The notes: generated by a model from the letters alone, not told the origin. 62,358 nt of DNA from an uncultured Lachnospiraceae bacterium (GCA_902783775.1 CACZSI010000035.1:1-62358), one strand, 5' to 3'; shown: positions 16,505-25,751, numbered from the stretch's first letter. Program-made: numbers and translations.

Positions 16505-18316
16505 ATGTTAAATAGTGAACAGATTAAAGCCATTAATCATTTTAAGGGACCGGGATTAGTTTTAGCAGGACCAGGCTCTGGGAAAACTACGGTTATAGCT
16601 AACAGAGTTAAGTGGTTAGTGGAAGAAAAATGCATTAATCCTAACAGTATTTTAGTGCTTACTTTTACTAAAAGTGCGGCTATAAATATGAAAAAAAGAT
16701 ATGTTGAAATGGTGGAGAATAAGAATGCCCTAGTACATTTTTCTACTTTTCACAGTCTTTTTTATTCAATAATATCAGAGGATAAATCTCATACCAGAAA
16801 AGGTGTTATATCAGAAAGCGATAAAATTAATATTATTAAGGAAGTTGTGATTAGGCTAAAGCTTAATGTTAGTATGCTAGATGATTTTGCATTGGGATTA
16901 GTGGCAGAAATTAGCAGGTATAAGGGTAAGCTTAATAAAGAGGAGTTTGAGACTAAATATACATCTATTGATAATTTTAGAAAGATTTTAGAGGGCTATA
17001 ATAGGGAGTTAGAAGCTCTAAATAAAATGGATTTTGATGATATACAGTCTATTTGTAAAGAGAAATTAGATAAAGATGAAAGTTTAAGATTAAGACTTAG
17101 AGAGAAATTTAGCTTTGTTTTAATCGATGAGTTTCAGGATATAAATGATATTCAGTACTATATTATAGAGAGTTTGTTATCTCTAGAAAGAAATATTTTT
17201 GTGGTGGGAGATGATGATCAGTCTATATATGGATTTAGAGGTGCCAGGCCAGAGCTTATGCTTAACTTTCCTCATAAGTTTAAGGATACGAAGGTGTATC
17301 ATTTATTAGCTAATTACCGATGCGCCCCACAGGTTATTGATATTTCTAAGAAACTTATTGCTAATAATGAGGATAGGTTTGATAAAGAAATATATAGTGG
17401 TTTAAATGGATTTAGTGGCAGGGTTAATATGCGCTTATTTTGCGATTTTAAAGACCAGATGGAGTGTGTTATAAGAAATATAAGGTCACACCTTAAAGAG
17501 GGCTTAAACCTTAGAAATATGGCTATATTAGTAAGGGATAACAGTCAGATATATGGCATTGAGCAGATTCTTAATAATAAAGGAATTAAAACTAAATATA
17601 ATAAAAAAGCTAAGGTGGTATTACATGATTATATTTTAGATATTTTAGCTTATTTAAGTGCGCCTGATTTTATTGGTGATATTACTAAAAATGAAGCCTT
17701 ACTTAGAGTGATTAATAAGCCTCACAGATTTATTTCTAGGGAGATTATAGCAAAGTGTAATTCTATTGAAGATATAAAAAAGTATTATCCCTTAGATTCT
17801 GATTGCCATAAAAATATAAATGACCTGATATTTAGTCTTAATATGATTAAAAAACTAAAGCCGGATGCAGCTATTATGTTTATTAGAAAGGCTGTAGGTT
17901 ATGAAGATTATTTAAGAGATGTGTGCAATGATTCAGGGCTTGATTTTAAGGAGTGTATTAGGCAGATTGATAGTTTAGAATATAAGGCTAAAAACTATAA
18001 GTCTAGAGTGGATTTTATTAAAGCTATGGCAGATAATAAAAGAACTGATGATGCGAAAGATATGATTAATATAATAACTATGCATGCTTCAAAGGGATTA
18101 GAGTTTGACGTAGTTTTTATTGTCAATGTAAATGAGGATATTATTCCATCGAAACAGTCTGCTAGGGAGGGAAATATAGAAGAAGAGCGAAGGCTTTTAT
18201 ATGTGGCAATGACTAGAGCTAAAGGCTTTTTATATATTTACTATATACGAAGAGATGGAGCTAAACTTATTAATCCATCTATTTTTCTAAAAGAATTAGA
18301 TGAAAACATATATTAA
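16505..18316 (+). CDS. UvrD/PcrA-type superfamily 1 DNA helicase, short form
   Basis: A 603-residue ATP-dependent helicase with all SF1A motifs in order: Walker A AGPGSGKTT (about 22-30), TFTKSAA (Ia), DEFQDIND (II), VVGDDDQSIYGFRGA (III), LLANYRC (IV), TMHASKGLEFD (V) and EERRLLYVAMTRAKG (VI). It is about 120 residues shorter than PcrA/UvrD, mainly through small 1B/2B insertions and a missing C-terminal tail. Such compact forms occur in clostridia beside a full-length PcrA. It probably unwinds DNA in repair or recombination. It seems to be transcribed alone or with the following gene. Confidence 0.9.
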   Translation: MLNSEQIKAINHFKGPGLVLAGPGSGKTTVIANRVKWLVEEKCINPNSILVLTFTKSAAINMKKRYVEMVENKNALVHFSTFHSLFYSIISEDKSHTRKGVISESDKINIIKEVVIRLKLNVSMLDDFALGLVAEISRYKGKLNKEEFETKYTSIDNFRKILEGYNRELEALNKMDFDDIQSICKEKLDKDESLRLRLREKFSFVLIDEFQDINDIQYYIIESLLSLERNIFVVGDDDQSIYGFRGARPELMLNFPHKFKDTKVYHLLANYRCAPQVIDISKKLIANNEDRFDKEIYSGLNGFSGRVNMRLFCDFKDQMECVIRNIRSHLKEGLNLRNMAILVRDNSQIYGIEQILNNKGIKTKYNKKAKVVLHDYILDILAYLSAPDFIGDITKNEALLRVINKPHRFISREIIAKCNSIEDIKKYYPLDSDCHKNINDLIFSLNMIKKLKPDAAIMFIRKAVGYEDYLRDVCNDSGLDFKECIRQIDSLEYKAKNYKSRVDFIKAMADNKRTDDAKDMINIITMHASKGLEFDVVFIVNVNEDIIPSKQSAREGNIEEERRLLYVAMTRAKGFLYIYYIRRDGAKLINPSIFLKELDENIY

Positions 18317-18413
18317 ATTTAGTATAGATAGATAAAAGATGGCTAAATATTGCTTTTTTTCTCATATTCTGATAAAGTATCATTAGAAAAAAAGGACGCA
18401 ATGGAGGTAATAA

Positions 18414-18749
18414 ATGGGCAACGTAGAATATGATGATGAAGATTTATTTGTAACACTTACGCTTGAGGATGATACAGAAGTTGAGTGTCAGGTGCTTACT
18501 ATTTTTGAGGTAGAGGAACTGGGAAAAGATTATGTGGTTCTTATGCCTGTAGACGATTTAAATAGTGATGAAAAAGAAGGGGAAGTATATCTATACAGAT
18601 ATTTTGAAGATGAAGAAGGAAACCCAGGATTAGATAATATTGAAACTGAGGAAGAATATGAGACTGTTTCTGCTATTTTTGATCAGATTGTTGAGGATCA
18701 GGAATATGATGAGTATATAGTAGAAGACGGACAGAGAAGTGATAACTAA
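18414..18749 (+). CDS. DUF1292 domain protein
   Basis: A 111-residue very acidic cytosolic protein. VTLTLEDDTEVECQVLTIFEVEELGKDYVVLMPVD is the DUF1292 (YrzB-like) signature, with about 40 residues of acidic tail. Function unknown in the family, which often sits near alaS/ruvX or mltG genes. GGAGG lies just upstream of the ATG. A possible promoter is TTGCTT-N17-TAAAGT (18350-18378). The following gene starts 20 bp after the stop. Confidence 0.85.
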   Translation: MGNVEYDDEDLFVTLTLEDDTEVECQVLTIFEVEELGKDYVVLMPVDDLNSDEKEGEVYLYRYFEDEEGNPGLDNIETEEEYETVSAIFDQIVEDQEYDEYIVEDGQRSDN

Positions 18750-18768
18750 ACTAGAAGAGGTGAAAGAA

Positions 18769-19335
18769 ATGTCAGAGAGAGATGATGAAATCAGAAGAAT
18801 GGAGCAGAGAAGAACTAGAGCTCAGCAGAGAAGAGAGCAGGCATTAAAGCAGAGAAATAGAATGCTTTGTACCATAGCAGGTATTGTGGTTGTGATTCTT
18901 TTCATTATTGTTTTCGCTATTTCTTGTTCCCGTTCTAAAAATACAGAGGTAGCTAGTGAAGCTGTTACTACAGTAGCTCAGACTACTACAGCAGTGGAAA
19001 CTACTACAGCACCAGAGACTACTGCAGCACCAGAGACTACTACAGCAGCTTTAGCATCTAAGATGGTAGCTACAGATGATGGAATTAACGTTAGAGAAAA
19101 GCCTAATACTAGCGCTGGAATTATTAAGCAGTTAGATAAGGGTGAGGAAGTTAATATCCTATCAGATGAAGGTGAGTGGTATAAAGTAGACGTTGAAGGC
19201 AGAGTGGGATATGTTTCTAAAGAATTTTTAAAGGCTTCTTCAGATAGTGATGAAGAGACAACTTCTGTGTCAGACGAGGAGACTACTACAGCTGATGAAG
19301 ATGAAGAACTTGATACTATGGATGAGGCTGAATAA
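18769..19335 (+). CDS. Membrane-anchored SH3b-domain protein
   Basis: The 188-residue product begins with a charged Arg/Gln-rich cytoplasmic segment (about 1-32), then a single transmembrane helix (about 34-54). A Thr/Ala/Pro-rich extracellular linker built of ETTTAPETTAAP-like repeats follows. A bacterial SH3 domain covers about 105-155 (DDGINVREKPNTSAGIIKQLDKGEEV... VGYVSKEFL). An acidic tail ends it. The SH3b domain suggests binding to cell wall peptides. The start is the ATG at 18769 with AGAGGTG upstream. Terminator follows. Confidence 0.85.
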   Translation: MSERDDEIRRMEQRRTRAQQRREQALKQRNRMLCTIAGIVVVILFIIVFAISCSRSKNTEVASEAVTTVAQTTTAVETTTAPETTAAPETTTAALASKMVATDDGINVREKPNTSAGIIKQLDKGEEVNILSDEGEWYKVDVEGRVGYVSKEFLKASSDSDEETTSVSDEETTTADEDEELDTMDEAE

Positions 19336-19359
19336 TAAGAATCAATAAAATAGTATATT

Positions 19360-19391
19360 ATGGCTGTTGCATTGTGCAACAGCCATTTTTA
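19360..19391 (+). terminator. Terminator after the SH3 protein
   Basis: Perfect 12-bp stem ATGGCTGTTGCA / TGCAACAGCCAT with a TTG loop, followed by four to five Ts. It lies just before folC, whose start codon is 25 bp downstream, so folC expression may depend on read-through. Confidence 0.85.
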
Positions 19392-19414
19392 TCGATAGAG
19401 AATATGGAGATATT

Positions 19415-20719
19415 ATGAATTACAGTGAAGCTAGAGAATATCTAAGACAGGTTAGAGGTTATGGAAGCCATCCTGGTCTGGAGGTAATAAAAGAATTACT
19501 AAAAAGATTAGGGGATCCTCAGGATGATTTAAAGATTGTTCATATATGTGGTACTAATGGAAAAGGTTCAACCATCGCCTTTTTAGAAAGTATCTTATTA
19601 AAGGCTGGCTACAGTGTTGGAAAATTCTGTTCCCCGGCAGTGTTTAAGTATAGAGAAATAATCAGGTTTAATGATGAATATATATCTAAAGATGATATGG
19701 CTGAAATTCTTACTGAAATCAAGGCAGTTTGTGACGAGATGAAAAAGGACTTTAGACATCCTACAATCTTTGAGGTGGAAACAGCTATGGCCCTTTTATA
19801 CTTTAAGAAAAAAAGTCCGGATATGGTTCTTTTAGAGTGTGGAATGGGTGGTTTAGAAGATGCCACTAATGTAACAAAAACTGCGCTATTAAATATCTTT
19901 ACCACTATAAGTATGGACCATATGAACTTTTTAGGGGATACCTTAGAAAAGATAGCTAAGACTAAGGCAGGAATTATTAAAAATAAGGCCAATGTAGTTG
20001 TAGCTAATCAGTCTGAGGCTGTAATTGATATTATAAAAAATGAAGCCAAACTTAAAGATGCTAGGGTTACAGTGGCAGGAAAGCCTAGAAATATAAGCGT
20101 TATGGGATATAAAACTAAATATGAATATCAGTCTTCTAATGGCAGAAATTTTAAAGTGGTTTTAAATGCTATGGGTACTTACCAGATTACTAATTCTATT
20201 CTAGCTATCGAGGCTGCCATTGCACTGGAAAACAATGGCTTTAAGCTTAGGGATTATATAGAGGAAGGCTTGTTAAATGCCGTGTGGAATGGCAGATTAG
20301 AGATTGTTAATAGAAATCCATTGGTGGTTATTGACGGAGCACACAATGAAGATGCAGTGGTGGAACTTAAAAAATCCCTAGATTCATATTTTACAAATAA
20401 AAGAATAACATTTATAATGGGAGTGCTGGCTGATAAAGATATTGTAAGGTTTACAGCATCACTTTTGTCTAGAGCTATAAAGGTGATTTGTGTTACCCCT
20501 AACAATGAACGAGGGTTGGCAGGTTGGAAATTAGCTGAGATGGTTAAGGCGCACAATGAAAATGTGGAAGCTGCACCAACCTTTGAATCAGCGATTCGTT
20601 CAGCGTATGAGACTGTTTACAATGATGAGTCAGACATGATTATAGCTTTTGGCTCATTATCATATCTAAATGATATTAAAACAGAAGTAAAGTGCATAGA
20701 AAGCGCTAAGAGGGATTAA
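19415..20719 (+). CDS. folC: Folylpolyglutamate synthase / dihydrofolate synthase
   Basis: FolC adds glutamate to (dihydro)folate using ATP; it is a Mur-ligase relative. The 434-residue protein has the P-loop HICGTNGKGST (about 45-55), the folate-binding SPAVFKYRE segment, ECGMGGLEDATN, and the C-terminal domain segment IDGAHNEDAV. The start is the ATG at 19415 with TGGAGA upstream; any longer version would start inside the preceding terminator. The stop overlaps the next gene's ATG by one base (TAATG), implying translational coupling. Confidence 0.93.
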   Translation: MNYSEAREYLRQVRGYGSHPGLEVIKELLKRLGDPQDDLKIVHICGTNGKGSTIAFLESILLKAGYSVGKFCSPAVFKYREIIRFNDEYISKDDMAEILTEIKAVCDEMKKDFRHPTIFEVETAMALLYFKKKSPDMVLLECGMGGLEDATNVTKTALLNIFTTISMDHMNFLGDTLEKIAKTKAGIIKNKANVVVANQSEAVIDIIKNEAKLKDARVTVAGKPRNISVMGYKTKYEYQSSNGRNFKVVLNAMGTYQITNSILAIEAAIALENNGFKLRDYIEEGLLNAVWNGRLEIVNRNPLVVIDGAHNEDAVVELKKSLDSYFTNKRITFIMGVLADKDIVRFTASLLSRAIKVICVTPNNERGLAGWKLAEMVKAHNENVEAAPTFESAIRSAYETVYNDESDMIIAFGSLSYLNDIKTEVKCIESAKRD

Positions 20720-21372
20720 TGATTAAAGAAATAAAGATAAAGAAAAATGATGGCTTTGTTGTTTTAAAGGGCGATGATTTATCAGAGCTAAATCCTAAAA
20801 AAATGAGTTTCAGTGATTTTAAAGAGGCAATGAAGCTTTATCCTAAAATAGAATCTATTGAATACCATAATACTGTGGAGGATGTGACCTATGTGGACTA
20901 TTACAGTTGGAATAAGCTATATTTAGCGGTGGTATCTAATGCAGATAATATGGATGAAATAAATGATATAATAGATGAGATATATGATGACGATGCCTGC
21001 AGAGTGGAAACTGTCTCCTCTTTTTATAATTATTTAAAAAGCAATGGAGAAAGCATTGTCTGTGGTTGTATCGGACTAGATACCTTAGATAGTATTAAGG
21101 TTTTAAAAGAAAAAATGTTTAGTATGAATACTGATAATACTAAAGTTTATTTATTGCTATTTAATGACGAGATTATTGAATATCCCGATTTGATAATTCC
21201 ATATGAAAAACTTAGTGAGAAGTTATTTATGTTGGAGCCGTTAAATGAGATTGCCACATACGCCTTTGAGCCGGTTTCAGGAAAAAGGATAAAGGTTCTT
21301 TTAGATGAGATGAAGGGCGATAATAAATGCGATGGCTGTAGTGGATGTAGCAAATGTAGTGCGAGAGGATAA
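20719..21372 (+). CDS. Uncharacterised protein with C-terminal CxxCxxCxxC tail
   Basis: A 217-residue cytosolic protein that I do not recognise. Its body is acidic, mixed alpha/beta, with a YLAVVSNADNMDEINDIIDEIYDDDA segment and an internal CGC pair (about residue 115). The last residues read CDGCSGCSKCSARG, a CxxCxxCxxC string that could hold an iron-sulfur cluster or other metal. It is coupled to folC by a one-base overlap and followed 4 bp later by pheA, so it belongs to that operon. No function can be assigned. Confidence 0.75.
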   Translation: MIKEIKIKKNDGFVVLKGDDLSELNPKKMSFSDFKEAMKLYPKIESIEYHNTVEDVTYVDYYSWNKLYLAVVSNADNMDEINDIIDEIYDDDACRVETVSSFYNYLKSNGESIVCGCIGLDTLDSIKVLKEKMFSMNTDNTKVYLLLFNDEIIEYPDLIIPYEKLSEKLFMLEPLNEIATYAFEPVSGKRIKVLLDEMKGDNKCDGCSGCSKCSARG

Positions 21373-21376
21373 AAAA

Positions 21377-22504
21377 ATGAAAGATTTAGCAACTAGTAGA
21401 AAAGAAATTGATAAAATTGACAATCAGATAGTGGAGTTATTTGAGAGAAGAATGGAAGTTTGTAAGGATGTAGCCACATATAAGCTTCACACAGGTAAAC
21501 CTGTTCTGGATAGAAAAAGAGAGTTATCTAAAATAAGCTCACTAAAGGCTATGGCTAAGGATGATTTTTACGGCCACGGTGTGGAAGAGTTATTTGAGCA
21601 GATCATGGCAATGAGCAGAAAGATGCAGTATAAACTTTTAACTGAGGAGGGGGTTAACACTGACATTGGTTTTGATGTAGTGGATGAACTTCCAATGGAT
21701 GATGTTAAGGTCGTTTACCAGGGACTTCCTGGAGCATACTCTCAGCAGGCTGCATATGAGTATTTCGGCGAGGATACAGATTTTTCTAATGTAACGACAT
21801 TCCGTGATGCTATGAAGATGGTAGCGGATTCTGAGGCGGATTATGCTGTATTGCCATTGGAGAATTCATCAGCTGGAATTGTAACTGATGTCTATGATTT
21901 ACTAGTGGAGTTTAACAACTATATTGTAGATTCCTTTGATGTAAAAATCGAGCATTGCGTTTGTGGTTTAAAGGGAAGTAAGATTGAGGACATTGAGTCT
22001 GTTTATTCTCATCCACAGGCATTTATGCAGAGCAATAAATTTATTGAAGAGCATGGCTGGATGAAGGTTAACTTAGCTAACACAGCTATTAGTGCCAGAT
22101 ACATTTCAGAGCAGACAGATAAGACGAGAGCTTGTATTGCCAGTGAGAATGCGGCTAAGATTTACGGTCTTGAGATTCTTCATAAGGGAATTAACTTTAA
22201 TAAGACTAACACAACTAAATTTATTGTGGTAAGTAAGAAAAAGATTGCCAGAAAGAATGCGGACAGCATATGTATTAGTTTTGAGATGCCTCATGAGAGT
22301 GGTACATTATATCAGATGCTATCTCATATCATTTATAATGATCTTAATATGACTAAGATTGAATCAAGACCTGTGCCTGAGAGAAAGTGGGAGTACAGAT
22401 TCTATGTAGAGTTTGACGGAAAGGCGCATCAGCCGGGAGTAATTAATGCATTAAGCGGAATAAATGCAGAATCCATAAATATGAAGATATTAGGAAATTA
22501 CTAA
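21377..22504 (+). CDS. pheA: Bifunctional chorismate mutase / prephenate dehydratase
   Basis: The protein makes phenylpyruvate from chorismate on the phenylalanine branch. Order of domains in 375 residues: AroQ-type chorismate mutase (about 1-90, with RKEIDKIDNQIVELFERRMEV), prephenate dehydratase (about 110-285, with VVYQGLPGAYSQQAA and the NTTKFIVVS catalytic TRF-like segment), and a C-terminal ACT domain. The ACT domain carries the ESRPVPE phenylalanine-binding motif that predicts feedback inhibition. The start is the ATG at 21377, four bases after the previous stop. It ends at a strong terminator that may serve both strands. Confidence 0.95.
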   Translation: MKDLATSRKEIDKIDNQIVELFERRMEVCKDVATYKLHTGKPVLDRKRELSKISSLKAMAKDDFYGHGVEELFEQIMAMSRKMQYKLLTEEGVNTDIGFDVVDELPMDDVKVVYQGLPGAYSQQAAYEYFGEDTDFSNVTTFRDAMKMVADSEADYAVLPLENSSAGIVTDVYDLLVEFNNYIVDSFDVKIEHCVCGLKGSKIEDIESVYSHPQAFMQSNKFIEEHGWMKVNLANTAISARYISEQTDKTRACIASENAAKIYGLEILHKGINFNKTNTTKFIVVSKKKIARKNADSICISFEMPHESGTLYQMLSHIIYNDLNMTKIESRPVPERKWEYRFYVEFDGKAHQPGVINALSGINAESINMKILGNY

Positions 22505-22526
22505 GATAATAAATTAGCCAATATAA

Positions 22527-22562
22527 AACAGCTATGGTATATAACCATAGCTGTTATTTTTT
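22527..22562 (+). terminator. Terminator between convergent pheA and hydrolase genes
   Basis: Perfect 12-bp stem AACAGCTATGGT / ACCATAGCTGTT with an ATATA loop, followed by six Ts. Confidence 0.92.
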
Positions 22563-22575
22563 AGGGGTATAAGCT

Positions 22576-23484
22576 CTAAATATAATCTGTTTGTGTATCT
22601 ATATTGGCCTTAAATTCTAAGAATTTCATTATATCATCGAAAACTTCATCATTATTAGGCTCATTAAATACTTCGTGTCTCATATCCTGATATAACTTAC
22701 TGTAAGTGTTAGGAAAGCCCATTCGCTTAAGGCTTAAAACAGATTTCTTAAAATAATCATCATTTACTCTGCAAGGGTCGTCAGCCCCGGAGATAAACAT
22801 AATAGGAAGATCCTTATTTTTAGAAATCCAGCCCAGTTTATTGTATGCTGACATCATTAAAGACATAAGAATATTGTAACCGTTTAAAGTAAACATAAAG
22901 CCACATTTCTTATCTTTATTAAACTTATCTACCACACTCATATCACTGCAAATCCATGAGTTTCTTATACCTTCCTTAGAGAAGACTTTATTGTATCGGC
23001 CAAATATAAGCTTAGAAATAAAAGGGCTTCTGTATCGCCAACCTCTAAATAGCGCACATAGATGAATTAACACGCGAACAAACTTAGGACCGAAAACATC
23101 AGAAGGAGTACCGCTTAAAACAACGGCATCCACATCCTTAGAATGCTTCTTTAAATAAACCCTGCTAATTAAAGAGCCCATACTATGTCCAATTAAGATA
23201 ATTGGAAGGTTAGGATATTCTCTTTTAAGATGCATAGTATATTCGTCTAAATCCTGCAATAAAAGCTTGTAGCCCTTAGAGGAAAAGTAGCCTAAGTCAT
23301 CATCTGTTAAAACTCTGTCACCGTGGCCGCGTAAATCATATATTGCACAGATAAAACCCAGCTTATTAAAACGTTCAATAGTTTTTTCGTATCTGTGTCT
23401 GTGCTCACACATTCCGTGTACAATTTCAATAACACCTAAGGGTGTAACGCCCTTAGGTGGATATGTTACAGTTTCAAAAATCAT
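22576..23484 (-). CDS. Alpha/beta hydrolase, monoacylglycerol-lipase-like
   Basis: The 302-residue protein matches the serine aminopeptidase S33 / monoacylglycerol lipase group. It has IVHGMCEH at the oxyanion region, YDLRGHGDR, the nucleophile elbow GHSMGS (about residues 97-102), SGADDPCR carrying the acid, and a C-terminal DMRHEVFNE histidine. There is no signal peptide. The substrate is probably a lipid ester or lysophospholipid. It follows the ABC-F gene by 14 bp on the same strand, so the two are co-transcribed. Confidence 0.88.
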   Translation of the reverse strand: MIFETVTYPPKGVTPLGVIEIVHGMCEHRHRYEKTIERFNKLGFICAIYDLRGHGDRVLTDDDLGYFSSKGYKLLLQDLDEYTMHLKREYPNLPIILIGHSMGSLISRVYLKKHSKDVDAVVLSGTPSDVFGPKFVRVLIHLCALFRGWRYRSPFISKLIFGRYNKVFSKEGIRNSWICSDMSVVDKFNKDKKCGFMFTLNGYNILMSLMMSAYNKLGWISKNKDLPIMFISGADDPCRVNDDYFKKSVLSLKRMGFPNTYSKLYQDMRHEVFNEPNNDEVFDDIMKFLEFKANIDTQTDYI

Positions 23485-23498
23485 TTAAAACCTCTCTT

Positions 23499-25133
23499 TT
23501 AGTTGTCGTCATCCATACCTTCAGTAGTATAGATAGTTCTCTTTCTAGCCATCTCATCGTTAGCTAGATACTCATCGTAAGTAGTAACCTTATCAATTAA
23601 CTTACCGTTTACAATTTCCATAATTCTATTAGCAGTAGTCTGAACTACCTGATGATCTCTTGATGCGAATAGAAGAACGCCAGGGAACTTAACTAATCCG
23701 TCGTTAAGAGCTGAGATACTTTCCATATCTAAGTGGTCAGTAGGCTCGTCTACGATTAACACATTAGCTCCGGAAATCATAAGCTTAGAAAGCATAACTC
23801 TAACTTTCTCACCTCCGGATAAAACTCTAACTTTCTTCATACCGTCATCACCTGCGAATAACATTCTTCCTAGGAAACCACGAACGTATGTAGGATCCTT
23901 ATCCTCAGAATACTGAGTTAACCAATCTACGATAACATCATCGCTGTCGAAATCTTTTGTATTGTCCTTAGGGAAGTATGACTGTGAAGTAGTGATACCC
24001 CACTTATATGAACCCTCATCCGGTTCCATCTCGCCGGCTAAAATGCTAAATAGAGTAGACTTAGCAATTCCGTTTGATCCAACGAAAGCAATCTTATCTT
24101 CACGACCAACGATGAAAGAAATATCATCTAAAACCTTAACACCGTCAATTGTCTTTGAAAGATGTTCTACAGTAAGAACCTCATTTCCAATATCACGCTT
24201 AGGTCTAAAGTCAATATAAGGATATTTTCTGCTAGATGGCTTGATATCATCTAACTCGATTTTTTCTAGGGCACGTTTTCTAGAAGTAGCCTGTTTTGAC
24301 TTAGAAGCGTTAGCGCTAAATCTCTGAATAAAGTCTTTTAACTCTTTAATCTTTTCTTCTTTCTTTCTGTTAGCATCCTGCATCTGCTTAATGATAAGTC
24401 TGCTTGACTCATACCAGAAATCATAGTTTCCTGCGAATAACTGAATCTTACCGTAATCAATATCGGCAATCTGTGTGCAGACCTTATTTAAGAAATATCT
24501 ATCATGGGATACCACGATAACTGTATTTTCAAAGTTGATAAGGAATTCCTCTAACCATTCAATAGCATCTAAATCTAAGTGGTTAGTAGGCTCATCTAAT
24601 AATAAAATATCAGGATTTCCAAATAATGCCTGAGCTAGAAGAACCTTGACCTTTAAATTACCGTTTAATTCTTTCATAGTGCAGTAGTGGTATTCAGTGT
24701 CCACACCTAAACCATTAAGAAGAGTGGCAGCATCAGCCTCAGCATTCCAACCGTCCATCTCAGCAAACTCAGCTTCAAGCTCAGATGCTCTGATTCCATC
24801 CTCATCGCTGAAGTCAGGCTTCATATAGATGGCATCTTTTTCCTTCATAATCTCGTACATTCTCTGGTTTCCCATGATAACTGTATCCAATACAGTATTT
24901 TCATCATACTGGAAATGATCCTGCTTTAAGAATGAAAGACGCTCGCCTGGAGTGATAATAACCTCACCGCTAGTTGGCTCGATTTCGCCGGTAAGAATTT
25001 TAAGGAAAGTAGATTTTCCGGCACCGTTAGCACCGATTAATCCATAACAATGTCCTGGTACGAATTTAATACTAACTTCCTCGAATAATGCTTTTTTTCC
25101 AAATCTCAATGAAACATTACTTGTACTAATCAT
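23499..25133 (-). CDS. ABC-F family ATPase (YkpA/YbiT-like)
   Basis: A 544-residue tandem-ABC protein with no membrane domain, as in ABC-F translation factors that act on the ribosome. First cassette: Walker A GANGAGKST (about 34-42), Walker B LLLDEPTNHLD, switch VSHDRYF. The linker (about 240-290) is rich in Lys/Glu. Second cassette: Walker A GSNGIAKST (352-360), signature LSGGE (438-442), Walker B LIVDEPTDHLD. The first cassette's signature reads LNGNL (156-160) in place of LSGGE, and the second cassette's switch is SRD with Arg492 where His is usual. One composite ATP site therefore looks canonical and the other degenerate; the odd second Walker A is partly typical of YkpA relatives. No drug-resistance role is implied. 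Confidence 0.92.
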   Translation of the reverse strand: MISTSNVSLRFGKKALFEEVSIKFVPGHCYGLIGANGAGKSTFLKILTGEIEPTSGEVIITPGERLSFLKQDHFQYDENTVLDTVIMGNQRMYEIMKEKDAIYMKPDFSDEDGIRASELEAEFAEMDGWNAEADAATLLNGLGVDTEYHYCTMKELNGNLKVKVLLAQALFGNPDILLLDEPTNHLDLDAIEWLEEFLINFENTVIVVSHDRYFLNKVCTQIADIDYGKIQLFAGNYDFWYESSRLIIKQMQDANRKKEEKIKELKDFIQRFSANASKSKQATSRKRALEKIELDDIKPSSRKYPYIDFRPKRDIGNEVLTVEHLSKTIDGVKVLDDISFIVGREDKIAFVGSNGIAKSTLFSILAGEMEPDEGSYKWGITTSQSYFPKDNTKDFDSDDVIVDWLTQYSEDKDPTYVRGFLGRMLFAGDDGMKKVRVLSGGEKVRVMLSKLMISGANVLIVDEPTDHLDMESISALNDGLVKFPGVLLFASRDHQVVQTTANRIMEIVNGKLIDKVTTYDEYLANDEMARKRTIYTTEGMDDDN

Positions 25134-25256
25134 TTTATTACCTCACATTTTTATCTTATTTAAGAGAGAAAATATATACGTAAATATTTATTTCTTCTTA
25201 TTGTATGCAACAAAAAGAAGTATAACAGTTTTTGAGATTATATTCAATAACGGGAC

Positions 25257-25285
25257 TTGAGTTTTAGGGCATTTATTTGTATAAT
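25257..25285 (+). promoter_or_regulatory. Promoter of the small membrane protein gene
   Basis: TTGAGT (25257-25262), 17-bp spacer, TATAAT (25280-25285). Confidence 0.75.
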
Positions 25286-25337
25286 ATAAGTAGATAAATT
25301 AGTAACGGATGGATAGGTTAGAATGGAGGTGGTTTCT

Positions 25338-25595
25338 ATGATGACAATGCACACTATTGAGACTAAAAAGTTAGAATTTGAAACTGCTGACGAGAAAAAA
25401 ATTAAGGTATTACTATTTGCGATTATCTTAGGAGTAGCTGTCAGTATTTTAGTATCAATTGTAGATTTTGGTGGTTTCGCAACTAATGTAGTAACTGAAT
25501 TATTCCAGGGGCAGAATGCAGTCCATAAGATCGTAGATCAGAAAGATAAGAATTCAGATTACGAAGAGTTGGTAGGAAATGAGGATTATAACTAG
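25338..25595 (+). CDS. Small single-pass membrane protein of unknown function
   Basis: An 85-residue product with a charged N-terminus, one transmembrane helix (VLLFAIILGVAVSILVSI, about residues 24-42) and an acidic polar tail. GGAGGTGG (25325-25332) places the start at the ATG at 25338 (or the adjacent ATG at 25341), not at 25323. It has its own strong promoter and ends in a strongly structured 3' region. I recognise no family. Confidence 0.75.
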   Translation: MMTMHTIETKKLEFETADEKKIKVLLFAIILGVAVSILVSIVDFGGFATNVVTELFQGQNAVHKIVDQKDKNSDYEELVGNEDYN

Positions 25596-25652
25596 GCGAA
25601 CGACCATGCCGGTTATAATTAATTTAAAATCGCAGTGCTTCTTAGAGAAGCA
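25585..25652 (+). other. Two tandem stem-loops after the small membrane protein gene
   Basis: First hairpin: ATTATAAC (25585-25592) pairs perfectly with GTTATAAT (25612-25619), with an inner GGC/GCC pair around a 10-base loop; it includes the stop codon. Second hairpin: TGCTTCT-TAG-AGAAGCA (25636-25652). Neither is followed by a T run; the true terminator comes after. It may be a structured 3' UTR or a processed small RNA. Confidence 0.55.
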
Positions 25653-25666
25653 AATATGGAATATAG

Positions 25667-25703
25667 GCACCAGGGTATTTGAAAAAAGTACTCTGGTGCT
25701 TTT
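25667..25703 (+). terminator. Terminator
   Basis: GCACCAGGGTA / TACTCTGGTGC 11-bp stem (one G-U) followed by TTTTA. Confidence 0.88.
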
Positions 25704-25751
25704 ATATTGCCTTATGCCTTATAAATAAATGTTTTCTTATAATACTTCATG

